A stretch of DNA of 56,345 nucleotides. Source: Fodinibius sp050117475 (lineage in GTDB: Bacteria > Bacteroidota > Rhodothermia > Balneolales > Balneolaceae). Positions within the stretch are counted from its first letter, which is position 1. Each line of letters starts with the position of its first letter. The DNA lies in the NCBI GenBank assembly GCA_050117475.1, contig JASFMR010000008.1:1-56345 (forward strand), read 5' to 3'. Positions 33,267 to 42,751 of this stretch are shown one piece after another. A program made the translations under genes and the position numbers. The notes under the pieces are model-generated. The model worked only from the letters and a program-made list of their open reading frames with translations. It searched no databases and was not told the DNA's origin.

Positions 33267-34553
33267 CTAAGATAACTCAATTTTTTTTGCTGTCCCGACA
33301 GTATCAAGTAATGCCCGGGCCTTTATCAGCGTTTCTTGCCATTCATTGGCAGGAATTGAGTCGCTGGTTACAGCCCCTCCCACAGAATAAAAGATTTCAT
33401 CCTTTTTAATTATTGCTGTTCGTATCACTACATTAAAATCAAAGTTCCCGTTTGGGGTAATATATCCGATAGCTCCGGAGTAAATACCCCGCTTATAATC
33501 TTCATATTCTTCTATCGCTTTCATTGCACTTATTTTGGGAGTTCCGGTCATCGACCCCATGGGAAAACAGGCTTTTATTACTGAAACCGGATCTCTTTCC
33601 TCAGTTAGGGCTTCTACTGTAGAAACCATTTGATGAACTGTTCCAAACGATTGAATACCGAATAATTCGGTCACTTTTACCGAACCGTGTCGTGCGATAC
33701 GGCTTAAATCATTCCGAACAAGGTCTACTATCATGAGATTCTCTGCTTTCTCTTTGGGAGAATCCAATAATTCTTTTTTTAACAGGTCATCTTGCTCCCG
33801 GCAATCACTTCTTTTGGCTGTACCCTTTATCGGCTGGGAAAAAACTTTTTCCCCTTCCTTTCGGAGAAAACGTTCTGGGGATTGACAGCAGATTTTAACA
33901 TTGTCTACTTCCAAATAAGCCCCGAACGGTACCGGCCCCACTTCTGCCATACGCTGGTAAAGTGCCCAAGCGGAACCTCTAAAAGTACCTTTTATCTGAT
34001 GGGACAAGTTAATTTCATAAAAATCGCCTTCTGATATCCTTCTCTGAGCTTTACGAATTTTTTCCAGGTATGCTTCTTGGCTGGTCCGGCAACTAAGGTG
34101 GATAAGACTAAATTCTGATGATGAAGCTTTCTGCTCTGAAAAATTCTTATCCTCAGGAAGTTCCCCAATTAATACCCGGTAATCCCCCGAAATCCTGTTA
34201 AATTCCATAAGAAAGCCGGGTTCCATGAAATACATATCCGGAGCTTCCGTGCCGTCCCAATTTTTTGAAGTCAGGTTTTCCAAATGATTTTTGAGGTCAT
34301 ATCCAAGGTATCCCAAAAGCCAGCCCTGTCGTTCTTCCCGTAATGTTTGCAACATTTCCCAGGGATCACCTTCAAATGTCTTCCCCCTTTCATTCTGTTT
34401 AAGTAGAATATGGGAACCCATCGCCTTTATTTCGGCCTGCGGCCTCGCAGCCAAATAGGATTTTCTTGACCAGTTATGATCTTCAGACTGAGAGTCCAAA
34501 AGCAGTACCGTCCCTTCACAAGCAAAATATTCAACCAGTTTGTCAAAATTCAT
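33267..34553 (-). CDS. pabB: Aminodeoxychorismate synthase component I
   Basis: A 428-residue chorismate-using enzyme that makes aminodeoxychorismate for folate. The catalytic lysine is in PIKGTAKR; anthranilate synthases have Ala at that place, so PabB is favoured over TrpE. Other family stretches are EKAENLMIVDLVRNDL and FPMGSMTGTPKISAMK. Length is normal for stand-alone PabB. The pabC-like gene ends ten bases upstream. No pabA glutaminase gene is seen in the window. Confidence 0.93.
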   Translation of the reverse strand: MNFDKLVEYFACEGTVLLLDSQSEDHNWSRKSYLAARPQAEIKAMGSHILLKQNERGKTFEGDPWEMLQTLREERQGWLLGYLGYDLKNHLENLTSKNWDGTEAPDMYFMEPGFLMEFNRISGDYRVLIGELPEDKNFSEQKASSSEFSLIHLSCRTSQEAYLEKIRKAQRRISEGDFYEINLSHQIKGTFRGSAWALYQRMAEVGPVPFGAYLEVDNVKICCQSPERFLRKEGEKVFSQPIKGTAKRSDCREQDDLLKKELLDSPKEKAENLMIVDLVRNDLSRIARHGSVKVTELFGIQSFGTVHQMVSTVEALTEERDPVSVIKACFPMGSMTGTPKISAMKAIEEYEDYKRGIYSGAIGYITPNGNFDFNVVIRTAIIKKDEIFYSVGGAVTSDSIPANEWQETLIKARALLDTVGTAKKIELS

Positions 34554-34562
34554 GTCGCCAAT

Positions 34563-35435
34563 TCACAGAGTTTGTAAATGTGCGTTTCTGAAGTTTATAA
34601 AACGATCTCTTATTGTTTTATAAACATGATTTCCAACATCAAAATATTGTTTATCAACCTGTTTCACTGCCAATAATTCACGTACTGAATTTGTAATAAA
34701 CACGGATTCGGCATTCATAACATGGTCAGGCAAGAATTTGCCCTGGCGAATTTTCCATAAGTCATTTTGCAGAATCAGCTCAATAACAATTTTTCTGGTA
34801 ATACCCGGAAGCAAATCGCACTGCTTGGATGGAGTAAATATCGTCTCATTTTTTATCCAGAAGATGTTGCCGAGGGTAGTCTCAGACACCCAATTGTCCA
34901 CTGTTTGCATCAAGGCATCGTCTCCCCCCTTTTGTTCAGCTTCACGAGAAGCCAGTATATAATTGATGCTATTTGTTAATTTATAGCATGAAGGCAAAGC
35001 TTCCTCCGGAACCCTCCGTCGATTAACTGTAACGATTTTGGGGCAGCTAAATGTATCCGGACATTCTGTTGCTATTATAGAAAAATGCGATGGCGAATTT
35101 ATATCAGGGATATATCCCCGGCTACCTTCGCGCCAGACTTGAAGACGGACAATTGCATCCCTTTCCAACAGCTTCTTCTCTTGAAGTAAGGTGCGAACCA
35201 TACATTCAACAGATTTTATCTCCAGCCCCGGAGGCCGGTTTATCTCAAGGCATTCAAGTCCGGTTTTCAATCGATCAAGATGCTCCGCAAGAAGCAGACT
35301 ACGTCCGGAATAGCTTCGAAAGGTTTCAAAAATGCCGTCACCATACATTAAGCCTCGCGAAGTTACCGGCGCTACTGGGGTGCCGGCTGCAATTAGACGG
35401 CCATTAAAGATACAGCAGTCACTCTGGCTTTTCAT
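34563..35435 (-). CDS. pabC: Class IV aminotransferase, aminodeoxychorismate lyase-like
   Basis: A 290-residue PLP enzyme of fold type IV. RGLMYGDGIFETFR near residue 27 is the usual N-terminal stretch; the PLP lysine is probably in CYKLTNSINYILASREAE. VSETTLGNIFWI is the family glycine-rich part. Next to pabB, the likely reaction is release of pyruvate from aminodeoxychorismate to give p-aminobenzoate. The family also includes branched-chain and D-amino-acid aminotransferases. The gene overlaps the thioredoxin-fold gene by 17 bases. Confidence 0.87.
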   Translation of the reverse strand: MKSQSDCCIFNGRLIAAGTPVAPVTSRGLMYGDGIFETFRSYSGRSLLLAEHLDRLKTGLECLEINRPPGLEIKSVECMVRTLLQEKKLLERDAIVRLQVWREGSRGYIPDINSPSHFSIIATECPDTFSCPKIVTVNRRRVPEEALPSCYKLTNSINYILASREAEQKGGDDALMQTVDNWVSETTLGNIFWIKNETIFTPSKQCDLLPGITRKIVIELILQNDLWKIRQGKFLPDHVMNAESVFITNSVRELLAVKQVDKQYFDVGNHVYKTIRDRFINFRNAHLQTL

Positions 35436-35973
35436 GGGTAAACAGGGTTCTTAAACTGTCATATTGGCCTTCGCTTGGAAACCCAAGGTAGATACTTTTT
35501 AACGTTCCATCAGGAGCATAAATCATTTGGGCAGGCAAGCCGGGGACACTGAAGGCGGAAAATTGTTTTGAACCGGCAACAAAATGAAATGGAAAAGGAT
35601 GTTCATTTATATAAGAAATAACTTGCTGTTTTCGAAGGCCAACTGCTGCGGCAATAACCTGCAACCTTTGGGGGAATTCATTTTTCAGGGAGGCCAATTT
35701 TTTATGTGATTCGAGGGATTTATCAGACCAGTTTGCCCAGAAATTAAGTATCACATACTGCCCTTTAAAGTCGGAAATACGCAGGCTGTCATCATCTTGT
35801 GCATCGTGCCAATAAATTGTTTGCAGAGAGTCTTGGTCAAACATGCGTTTTTCAAAAGCAGCCTGATCGCTCTGTTGATTATGAAGAGTAAAAAAAACAA
35901 TCAGAATTGCTGCTACAACCGCAACAATTCCAAGAAACCGATTAAAATATTTGGGATCAATATGCATCGTCAA
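35419..35973 (-). CDS. Thioredoxin-fold (TlpA/AhpC-like) protein lacking the CxxC motif
   Basis: A 184-residue membrane-anchored protein: one N-terminal helix (about 13-31), then a thioredoxin fold outside the inner membrane. The usual WCxxC is WSDKS (in NFWANWSDKSLES), so both redox cysteines are serine, and no other Cys occurs in the protein. The cis-Pro loop is kept (VPGLPAQMIY). It cannot do dithiol exchange and may be a binding or structural homologue. It overlaps the GH13 gene by four bases and the pabC-like gene by 17. Confidence 0.8.
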   Translation of the reverse strand: MTMHIDPKYFNRFLGIVAVVAAILIVFFTLHNQQSDQAAFEKRMFDQDSLQTIYWHDAQDDDSLRISDFKGQYVILNFWANWSDKSLESHKKLASLKNEFPQRLQVIAAAVGLRKQQVISYINEHPFPFHFVAGSKQFSAFSVPGLPAQMIYAPDGTLKSIYLGFPSEGQYDSLRTLFTHEKPE

Positions 35974-37712
35974 TCAACTTCTGGGGCCAAAATTACTCCC
36001 GAAACCGGAGGAAGGGTAACAATAGCAAATTCACGGTCAATAGTTACACGGGTATGGGTGATTATATTTTCAAGATGTCTGCCCTTAGGGGCCTGGAAAT
36101 TTAGCAGGGGAATATACACCTTCTGCGGTTTCGGGGACCGGTTTATTGCTACAATACAAAACTTTTGATCACTCAAAAACCGTGCAAAAGCTACTACATT
36201 TTTCTCATTGTTAACCAGCAACTGCTGGAAGTGGCCAGTTTGCAATACCAAATGGCCATTACGAATATCCGCTAATTTTTTATACCAGTTGAAAAGCTTC
36301 TCATCAAAATTGTTGTCATCAACCGGGCGTTCCTCGTCCAGAGGATGTGCTGATTCCGGTTCGTAATTAAACTCTTTCCATACCATCGGTTTGCGATCAT
36401 CGGGATCGTCTGCCCCCCACATCCCGGCTTCGGTCCCATAAAAAATCATAGGCCCCCCAATATATGTATATTGGAATAGGGCAATTAGTTTTTGAATACG
36501 TCGTTCATCGGCATTAGGCTTTCTAACATCAAAACCATCTTCCGGTCTCCCCTCTTTGTCATATTCCCTGTCGGGATTAACGACCATTGAAGCCACCCTG
36601 GGTGTATCGTGACTATCAATCAGATTCTGCATTACCAGTGGTGCTCCCGGTGGAAATCCCTCCCGCAAATTTTTCAAACGATTCATAAAATCAGCCGGGC
36701 CAATAACCTGATCAATCATATAAGCCTGCATCAGCCCGGCAAAGGGATAATTCATCACTGCTGTAAAAAGATCTCCACTAACCCAATCCCTCGATTTTGT
36801 TGTCCATATTTCTCCTACTGTGTAAGCTTCAGGATTAATTTCACGAACCAGGCTATTCCATTCCTTCCAAAACTCCTTGCCTATCTCATCAGGTACATCA
36901 AGCCGCCAGCCGTCTATTCCGTCGGAAGGGTCTCCATCTCCGTCCGGGTCCATCCATCGGCGGGTAATCGCAAAGATATGCTCCCTGACCGGTTTAACAA
37001 GCGTACTGTCAACCTCTTTAAAGACCGGAAGGTCTTTTACTCCCCACCATCCCTCATATTCGAACTCGGAATCTTCTGATTCCGGATCATCAAAAGAGGT
37101 AATAGCGTACCAGTCTTCAAACTCGGATTTTCGCTGTTTCAAAACTACATCCCGAAAAGCCCAAAAATCTGTACCCGTATGATTAAAGACCCCATCGATA
37201 ATAATCCTCATATCCCGTTCATGCACTTTACGAACCAGTTCAAGGAATAGTTTATCTGCCGAGGTCCACAACCATGTAGATGGATCTGTAGGATCTTCCT
37301 GCTCCATAACCTTCACATCCCCCTCAGGATCAGGTCCAAAAAAACGATCAATATGATGATAATAACTGGTATCATACTTATGCAAAGAGACTGCATCAAA
37401 AACCGGGTTCAGGTAAAGGGCCCCAATGCCAAGGTTCTTAAGATAATCCAGCTTATCAATAATTCCCTGCAAGTCGCCGCCATACCTTCTTTTGCGAACA
37501 CTGTCCCTAAAATTTTCTCCTAACGATTTTTCCCATTCAGTGCGTTGATACCAATCCCCGGTCCAGGACGAAATTGCCCAACCTTCAGGCCCCCCAACCC
37601 GTTCGCGGGTTGGATCATTTGTTTGATCCCCATTATAAAAACGTTCGGGAAAAATCTGATACCAAATTACGTGTTTGGCCCATTCCGGCGCCTTATACTG
37701 ATCGTTAGACAC
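35970..37712 (-). CDS. Cytoplasmic GH13 alpha-glycosidase (cyclomaltodextrinase/neopullulanase-like)
   Basis: A 580-residue glycoside hydrolase without a signal peptide. The start HVIWYQIFPERFYNGD and YGGDLQGIIDKLDYL are typical of maltogenic GH13 enzymes. The catalytic residues are the Asp of DGWRLDVPDE, the Glu of TVGEIW and the Asp of LIDSHDTPR. A calcium-loop-like DPDGDGDPSDG precedes the nucleophile. It probably trims imported maltodextrins. It is the first gene of a tightly overlapping group with the thioredoxin-fold, pabC-like and pabB genes. Confidence 0.92.
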   Translation of the reverse strand: MSNDQYKAPEWAKHVIWYQIFPERFYNGDQTNDPTRERVGGPEGWAISSWTGDWYQRTEWEKSLGENFRDSVRKRRYGGDLQGIIDKLDYLKNLGIGALYLNPVFDAVSLHKYDTSYYHHIDRFFGPDPEGDVKVMEQEDPTDPSTWLWTSADKLFLELVRKVHERDMRIIIDGVFNHTGTDFWAFRDVVLKQRKSEFEDWYAITSFDDPESEDSEFEYEGWWGVKDLPVFKEVDSTLVKPVREHIFAITRRWMDPDGDGDPSDGIDGWRLDVPDEIGKEFWKEWNSLVREINPEAYTVGEIWTTKSRDWVSGDLFTAVMNYPFAGLMQAYMIDQVIGPADFMNRLKNLREGFPPGAPLVMQNLIDSHDTPRVASMVVNPDREYDKEGRPEDGFDVRKPNADERRIQKLIALFQYTYIGGPMIFYGTEAGMWGADDPDDRKPMVWKEFNYEPESAHPLDEERPVDDNNFDEKLFNWYKKLADIRNGHLVLQTGHFQQLLVNNEKNVVAFARFLSDQKFCIVAINRSPKPQKVYIPLLNFQAPKGRHLENIITHTRVTIDREFAIVTLPPVSGVILAPEVD

Positions 37713-37757
37713 TTGTTAGATATTTGAACTTAATTTATGCGTGATGAAAATGAAAAA

Positions 37758-38753
37758 TCAAATCGAAATAATATCAGCAATCCGTAACAGTTCGGCGTCC
37801 ATTTTGGGATTTTGCTTTGTTGCTTGGTTAAAATCCGTAAACTTTACCTTTCGGTCTCGAATTCCAACCATGACATTACATTTGCCTTCCAGGAGTGCCT
37901 CAACTGCCTTAACCCCCATTTGGCTGGCTAACACACGATCGGCACAGCTGGGGCGCCCCCCGCGCTGCACGTGTCCCAGAACGGTTACTTTGGTCTCATA
38001 TCGGTCACCAAAACGTTCCTGAACTTCATCTTTCAGGTCATAGACACTACCATTTTTGTCGCCCTCGGCAACAATTACCAAGCGTGAACTCTTTTTACGT
38101 TTTGATGTTCGCTCAAGCGATTCGAAAAGCTGCTGAATACCGCGATCCTCTTCAGGAATTAAAATCTCTTCTGCACCTGCCGCAATACCGGAGTAGACAG
38201 CGATAAACCCTGCATCACGGCCCATAACCTCGATAAAAAACAGCCTGTTATGCGATGTGGCTGTATCACGAATCTTATCGACTGCTTCTACAACTGTATT
38301 CACAGCAGTATCAAAACCAACCGTAAAATCAGTGCCGTAAATATCGTTATCAATCGTTCCAGGAATTCCGATGATAGGAAAATCATATAGGTTGCCAAAT
38401 TCCATAGCACCTTTGAAGGTACCATCTCCTCCTATGACGACCATTGCATCAAATTTATGTTTTTGAACATTTTTCCAGGCCCGTTCCATACCGGCTCTAG
38501 TCTTAAACTCCAAACTCCGAGCGGACTTCAGGATAGTCCCCCCCTGATATATGATGTGTTTTACGGAACCGGCATCCATTTCCTGGATATTATCATATAT
38601 CAAGCCTTCATAACCTTGATATATTCCAAAAGGTATAACATTGTTATATACGCATGTACGAACCACTGCTCGGATTGCGGCATTCATCCCTGGAGCATCA
38701 CCTCCGGACGTTAAGACTCCTATTCTGCTTAAATTTGTTTGATTCGAAGACAT
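37758..38753 (-). CDS. pfkA: ATP-dependent 6-phosphofructokinase
   Basis: A 331-residue PfkA that converts fructose-6-phosphate to fructose-1,6-bisphosphate. ATP-binding GGDAPGMNAAIR (about 15-26) and GGDGTFKGA are present, with the catalytic PGTIDNDI. The Gly before Thr in GGDGT fits the ATP-dependent group rather than the pyrophosphate-dependent one. VMGRDAGFIA and GHVQRGGRPSCADR are further signatures. It lies 45 bases upstream of the GH13 gene, so sugar import and glycolysis genes are adjacent. Confidence 0.96.
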   Translation of the reverse strand: MSSNQTNLSRIGVLTSGGDAPGMNAAIRAVVRTCVYNNVIPFGIYQGYEGLIYDNIQEMDAGSVKHIIYQGGTILKSARSLEFKTRAGMERAWKNVQKHKFDAMVVIGGDGTFKGAMEFGNLYDFPIIGIPGTIDNDIYGTDFTVGFDTAVNTVVEAVDKIRDTATSHNRLFFIEVMGRDAGFIAVYSGIAAGAEEILIPEEDRGIQQLFESLERTSKRKKSSRLVIVAEGDKNGSVYDLKDEVQERFGDRYETKVTVLGHVQRGGRPSCADRVLASQMGVKAVEALLEGKCNVMVGIRDRKVKFTDFNQATKQNPKMDAELLRIADIISI

Positions 38754-38949
38754 TGCTAAAATTTTTACTTAGATCTGATTTCTAAACGCTACAAAGAATC
38801 GTTACTAAAATATTATCCGCCTATCGGCCCCAGATAATTAAGAAAGGGTGAATATATGGAAAGTATGGCAACATCGTACCCCAAATATTGAAAATATTAC
38901 ATAGCCGTATTAATACCTTTAGATGTATTATAAATAATGGATGACGTCC

Positions 38950-39717
38950 TTATTGTATATCAGCTATCAATTCTCGGCAATCCTGCTTTAATCTATCATC
39001 ATCGGGCGTTAATTTAGGTACCTTAAGAGCAGTTTGACAAGTATTTATTGCTTGTTGGTCCTTCCCCGTCTCACGGTAGACCCTGGCTAAATCGTAATAA
39101 TATAGAATATATTTGTCATTCAGCTTTATGGCTTTTTCGATGTATTCTTCCGCTTTCTCATTACTTGCCTTAGGGATACCTCCAAAAAGAGTATTAGCCG
39201 CCAATCGCTCTATCCAGCTTAGATTAGCCACCTTAAAATGCCAACGTCCAAGTAAATGCCAGGCCCCGGCATTCGTGCTGTCATATTTTATAGCTCTTTC
39301 GGCATATTTTTTTATGTCTCTAGAAGCAGCAACCCGCGATTTGGCCCCTGAGATTAAGGCTTTACGCCCCATTGCAACCGCCATAACAAAATTGGACTGG
39401 GTATCGGCAGAGTCTCGCTGTAAGGCCTGTTCCGCAAGATTTATTGCTTTGTTGAAATACTCTTTCTTTTGGTCTTTATCTTCAAAACGATTTCCAATAC
39501 GGGAATATAGAAAACTGGTCCGCCACAATGCCTGATAATCGTCCGCATGATGCTCAAGTATTTGCTTATATAACTCCAAGGCTTGTTCCTCATCAAAATT
39601 TTTGTACAAAGAATCCGCTTTCTGCTCCATAGCAGATTTCTCTGACTGGGCAAGTACCAAACCCGGAAATATTAAGAGTCCAATGCACAGAATAATTAGT
39701 TTACGGTTCATTCTCAT
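38950..39717 (-). CDS. Secreted TPR protein, RMDN-like
   Basis: A 255-residue protein with a signal peptide ending VLAQ (about residue 24). The mature part is built of TPR helices: FDEEQALELYKQILEHHADD, INLAEQALQRDSADTQSNF, then AGAWHLLGRWHFKVANLSW and NEKAEEYIEKAIKLNDKYI. NTLFGGIPKAS is the stretch shared with the RMDN (regulator of microtubule dynamics) TPR family found in many bacteria. Function is unknown; a periplasmic scaffold is likely. The first Met may be residue 1 or 3. Confidence 0.82.
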   Translation of the reverse strand: MRMNRKLIILCIGLLIFPGLVLAQSEKSAMEQKADSLYKNFDEEQALELYKQILEHHADDYQALWRTSFLYSRIGNRFEDKDQKKEYFNKAINLAEQALQRDSADTQSNFVMAVAMGRKALISGAKSRVAASRDIKKYAERAIKYDSTNAGAWHLLGRWHFKVANLSWIERLAANTLFGGIPKASNEKAEEYIEKAIKLNDKYILYYYDLARVYRETGKDQQAINTCQTALKVPKLTPDDDRLKQDCRELIADIQ

Positions 39718-39807
39718 GATGTTAAGTTCATATTGTTACGTAAATGTTAATATACATGCTACTAAGAAATTTTCATTAAACTAATTTCGGATTGTTTTCA
39801 CAATTAA

Positions 39808-39825
39808 AAATTGTTGTAACAATTT
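39808..39825 (-). terminator. AT-rich hairpin downstream of the 39838 gene
   Basis: AAATTGTT (39808-39815) and AACAATTT (39818-39825) are exact inverted repeats. The minus strand continues with TTTAATTG. The stem is AT-rich and the loop is only two bases, so the terminator role is tentative. Confidence 0.3.
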
Positions 39826-39837
39826 ATGTTTGATGAA

Positions 39838-40476
39838 TTATTTGCTTACAAGATGAATTTCGCCATATTCATTGATTTCAAAACGATTAACTATGACATG
39901 GCGCTGTTCTATCGGATACCTGATTACTCGTTCTGTTTTTGAAATTATTTTTATGATCCCCCCATCCTTGCGAATCTTTATCTTGGATGAAATATCTTTT
40001 GAGATGCTCTTTTTGAACAAACCAATCATCCTGTAACTCAAGAGTTGATTAGTTTTAAAAGTCACCCCCAATAATTTTCGGCTTGTATTCAATAAATTAT
40101 CATCAATGAGCACCAAATATAAATCAAAATTCTTAAAATGATCTCTGCCAACTAATTTGAGTGGGTATTCGGAATCCGGGTCACCGCAAATTCCCCTCCT
40201 ACGCGCCTCGGAAAATAGTTCTCCGGCGATATCTTTTGGCAAAGATAAATCACCATTTTGACTGCATTTCGGTAGCTTTTCGAGGCTGGCTTGCAGGGTA
40301 TTGGCGCGGCTAAGGTTCTGACTTATCTCACGCTTAGCATTTCGTTCAAAAGCAGCATAGCCTTCCGACTGTATATAATCCCGATTGACTATCTCATTTC
40401 GTTTATCATCACATGCCAATATTATGATAAAGAACACACCAAAGCATATTTTAAGAAAAATATTAACCTTCACCAT
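39838..40476 (-). CDS. Hypothetical lipoprotein
   Basis: A 212-residue protein with a short signal peptide and lipobox IILAC (Cys about residue 22). I do not recognise a family. The first half of the mature chain is helical and charged (EGYAAFERNAKREISQNLSR) with two more Cys (KCSQNGD, GICGDP). The second half reads as beta strands (DLYLVLIDDNLLNTS, IKIRKDGGIIKIISKTERVI). It stands alone between a TPR gene and ispG, all on the minus strand. A periplasmic or outer-membrane location is likely. Confidence 0.75.
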   Translation of the reverse strand: MVKVNIFLKICFGVFFIIILACDDKRNEIVNRDYIQSEGYAAFERNAKREISQNLSRANTLQASLEKLPKCSQNGDLSLPKDIAGELFSEARRRGICGDPDSEYPLKLVGRDHFKNFDLYLVLIDDNLLNTSRKLLGVTFKTNQLLSYRMIGLFKKSISKDISSKIKIRKDGGIIKIISKTERVIRYPIEQRHVIVNRFEINEYGEIHLVSK

Positions 40477-40507
40477 AGATTTATTTTATAGGTTCAGGCA
40501 GAGCTAG

Positions 40508-41752
40508 CTATTCAGTCTTTTCAGCAGCCGTTTCCTTTTTCTGGCCATAGTTTCGCATCACATAATCATCAAGGATTTTGCGAAATTCTTTTCCAATTCC
40601 ATCTCCCCGCAAAGTCGTATAATGTTCCCCATCCATATAAACAGGGGCTTTGGGTTCCTCAAAAGTACCCGGTAATGATATTCCGATATTGGCATTGCGA
40701 GACTCTCCGGGACCATTCACAACACATCCCATGACCGCAACATCCATCTCTTCAACGCCGGGATATACATCCCTCCAGATGGGCATCATCTCTCGAAGAT
40801 ACTGTTGGATTTCGTCAGCCAGTTCCTGGAAATAAGTACTATTCGTCCTTCCGCAACCGGGGCAAGCTGTTACTTGTGGAATAAAATTTCTAATACCCAG
40901 AGACTGCAAAATCTGTTGGCAAACACGTACTTCCTCTGCCCTGTCTCCGCCGGGTTTTGGTGTCAAAGAAACACGAATGGTATCACCAATACCCTGCTGA
41001 AGCAAAACAGAAAGTGCAGCAGAGCTGGCCACCATGCCCTTCATACCCATGCCGGCTTCCGTTAATCCTACATGCAAAGGATAATCCAGAATTTCAGCAA
41101 TTCGCTGATACACGTGCACGACATCCTGAACATTGGACATCTTGCAACTGATAATAATTTTATTAGAAGCGAGCCCGACCTTTTCAGCGAGTTGGGCTGA
41201 ACGGCGGGCACTCTCAACCATGGTATCCAACATCACTTGTTTTGAAGATTTGGGGTTCTTTAGTTTACTATTGGCATCCATTTTGTCTGCCAGCAACTGT
41301 TGATCAAGTGAACCCCAGTTCACTCCGATTCTCACCGGCTTATCGTATTTGATAGCCTGTTCCACAATCGTGCAGAAATTTTCATCGCGGGTTTTGGTAC
41401 CGGTATTTCCGGGATTGATTCTAAACTTGGAAAGGGCTTTAGCCGTTTCCGGGTAGTCAACCAGTAATTTGTGCCCGTTGTAATGGAAATCACCCACGAT
41501 TGGAACAGTCTCATTCTCCTGCAACAATCTTTCCTTTATTTGGGGCACAGCTTTGGCCGCCTCATCATTATTTACGGTGATCCTGACAATCTCCGAACCA
41601 GCTTTATGCAAATATTTGATTTGCTCAACCGTCGAATCCACATCGGCGGTATCAGTATTCGTCATAGATTGAACTACTATCGGTGCCCCGCCACCAACCG
41701 CCACGTTGCCTACCATTACCTGTATTGATTCGCGTCGTTTTATCTGAGACAT
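40508..41752 (-). CDS. ispG: 4-hydroxy-3-methylbut-2-en-1-yl diphosphate synthase IspG
   Basis: A 414-residue iron-sulfur enzyme of the MEP isoprenoid route. The N-terminal barrel begins with VMVGNVAVGGGAPIVVQSMT, and the C-terminal part has the cluster ligands CPGCGRT (about residues 299-305) and the Cys and Glu of MGCVVNGPGES. The form is the short bacterial one, without the large insert seen in many Bacteroidetes and plant enzymes. The last 15 residues are a charged tail rich in Lys and Glu. Confidence 0.96.
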   Translation of the reverse strand: MSQIKRRESIQVMVGNVAVGGGAPIVVQSMTNTDTADVDSTVEQIKYLHKAGSEIVRITVNNDEAAKAVPQIKERLLQENETVPIVGDFHYNGHKLLVDYPETAKALSKFRINPGNTGTKTRDENFCTIVEQAIKYDKPVRIGVNWGSLDQQLLADKMDANSKLKNPKSSKQVMLDTMVESARRSAQLAEKVGLASNKIIISCKMSNVQDVVHVYQRIAEILDYPLHVGLTEAGMGMKGMVASSAALSVLLQQGIGDTIRVSLTPKPGGDRAEEVRVCQQILQSLGIRNFIPQVTACPGCGRTNSTYFQELADEIQQYLREMMPIWRDVYPGVEEMDVAVMGCVVNGPGESRNANIGISLPGTFEEPKAPVYMDGEHYTTLRGDGIGKEFRKILDDYVMRNYGQKKETAAEKTE

Positions 41753-41826
41753 AATAAAAGTTAGATTTCCGGATTAGAACCTACGTGTACAAACGTCAGG
41801 AATAAAGAAAATCATTCAAATGGGGA

Positions 41827-42693
41827 TCAATTTTTTTTACTCAATTCGAAGAGCTTTCTCTTTTCTTCTTTCGTAAGCCCATCATACCCTTTTTGGGAAA
41901 TTTTCTCGAGGATCTCATCCAATTCAGACTGGTCACTTTCGTCAATTATTTCCACATCAGAAACAGAATACATATTGCTATTCCGGGTTTGGGTTTTTTG
42001 TTTTTGATATACTCCTTTTAATCGATACCAAAATTGTTCGAATGGCAATATCCAACGGCTTAATTCATAGCCTTTATTTTGGGCCTTCATCAACATATAG
42101 CCAATAGCGGCACCTCCCAAATGAACAACATGGGCCACTCCATCGCCGCCGTTAAGCAATAGTAGGTTTAATGCAATAAGGCCTGCAACAACATAACGGG
42201 CTTCTATAGGAGGCAATAGGAAAAGCATTATAGGCATCGTGGGATAGAGCATTGCAAAAGCAACCATAATCCCAAAAACAGCTCCGGAAGCACCAATTAC
42301 ATAATTAATACCGAGAAACTGTGCGAACAAAACATCCAATAAGGCTCCACCGATACCTGCTCCCATATAAATGACAGTAAAGGTTCTCGGACCCAGAGTC
42401 TGCTCTACCGCTCGCCCCATCCACCAAAGCCAAAGCATATTAAACAGGATATGAAAAACCCCGCCATGCAAAAACATATAAGTCACCATCCGCCACGGTT
42501 GAAACAAGGCGGTGTACCACTCGGGATAAAAAGCAAAAGCTCGTACTAGTGCGCTGCTATAAGCTGGACTAAGGATCCCCAGAAATGCCTGAAATATAAA
42601 AACGGCCACATTCAACGTAATGATAGCACGAATCGCAACCGGCAATCCTAAATAGCCGCTTTTTATTGAATCTCTGAAGCTATCGTTATACAT
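41827..42693 (-). CDS. Rhomboid family intramembrane serine protease
   Basis: A 288-residue membrane protease with six predicted helices. The catalytic Ser is in GASGAVFGI and the His in VVHLGGAAIGY; the HxxxN-like HGGVFHILFNML motif is also kept. A cytoplasmic tail of about 80 polar residues follows the last helix (about 205-288). It lies 58 bases after another rhomboid gene. Substrates of bacterial rhomboids are mostly unknown. Confidence 0.92.
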   Translation of the reverse strand: MYNDSFRDSIKSGYLGLPVAIRAIITLNVAVFIFQAFLGILSPAYSSALVRAFAFYPEWYTALFQPWRMVTYMFLHGGVFHILFNMLWLWWMGRAVEQTLGPRTFTVIYMGAGIGGALLDVLFAQFLGINYVIGASGAVFGIMVAFAMLYPTMPIMLFLLPPIEARYVVAGLIALNLLLLNGGDGVAHVVHLGGAAIGYMLMKAQNKGYELSRWILPFEQFWYRLKGVYQKQKTQTRNSNMYSVSDVEIIDESDQSELDEILEKISQKGYDGLTKEEKRKLFELSKKN

Positions 42694-42751
42694 AAATCAA
42701 AAAAACAGGAATTAACTTTACACACTACTAAATTTATAAAATTTTTTACTG

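Noticed and set aside
33267..34553. Anthranilate synthase TrpE as an alternative name for the pabB gene
   Set aside because: The catalytic stretch is PIKGT, with the lysine typical of PabB, and the neighbour is a class IV aminotransferase rather than trp genes.
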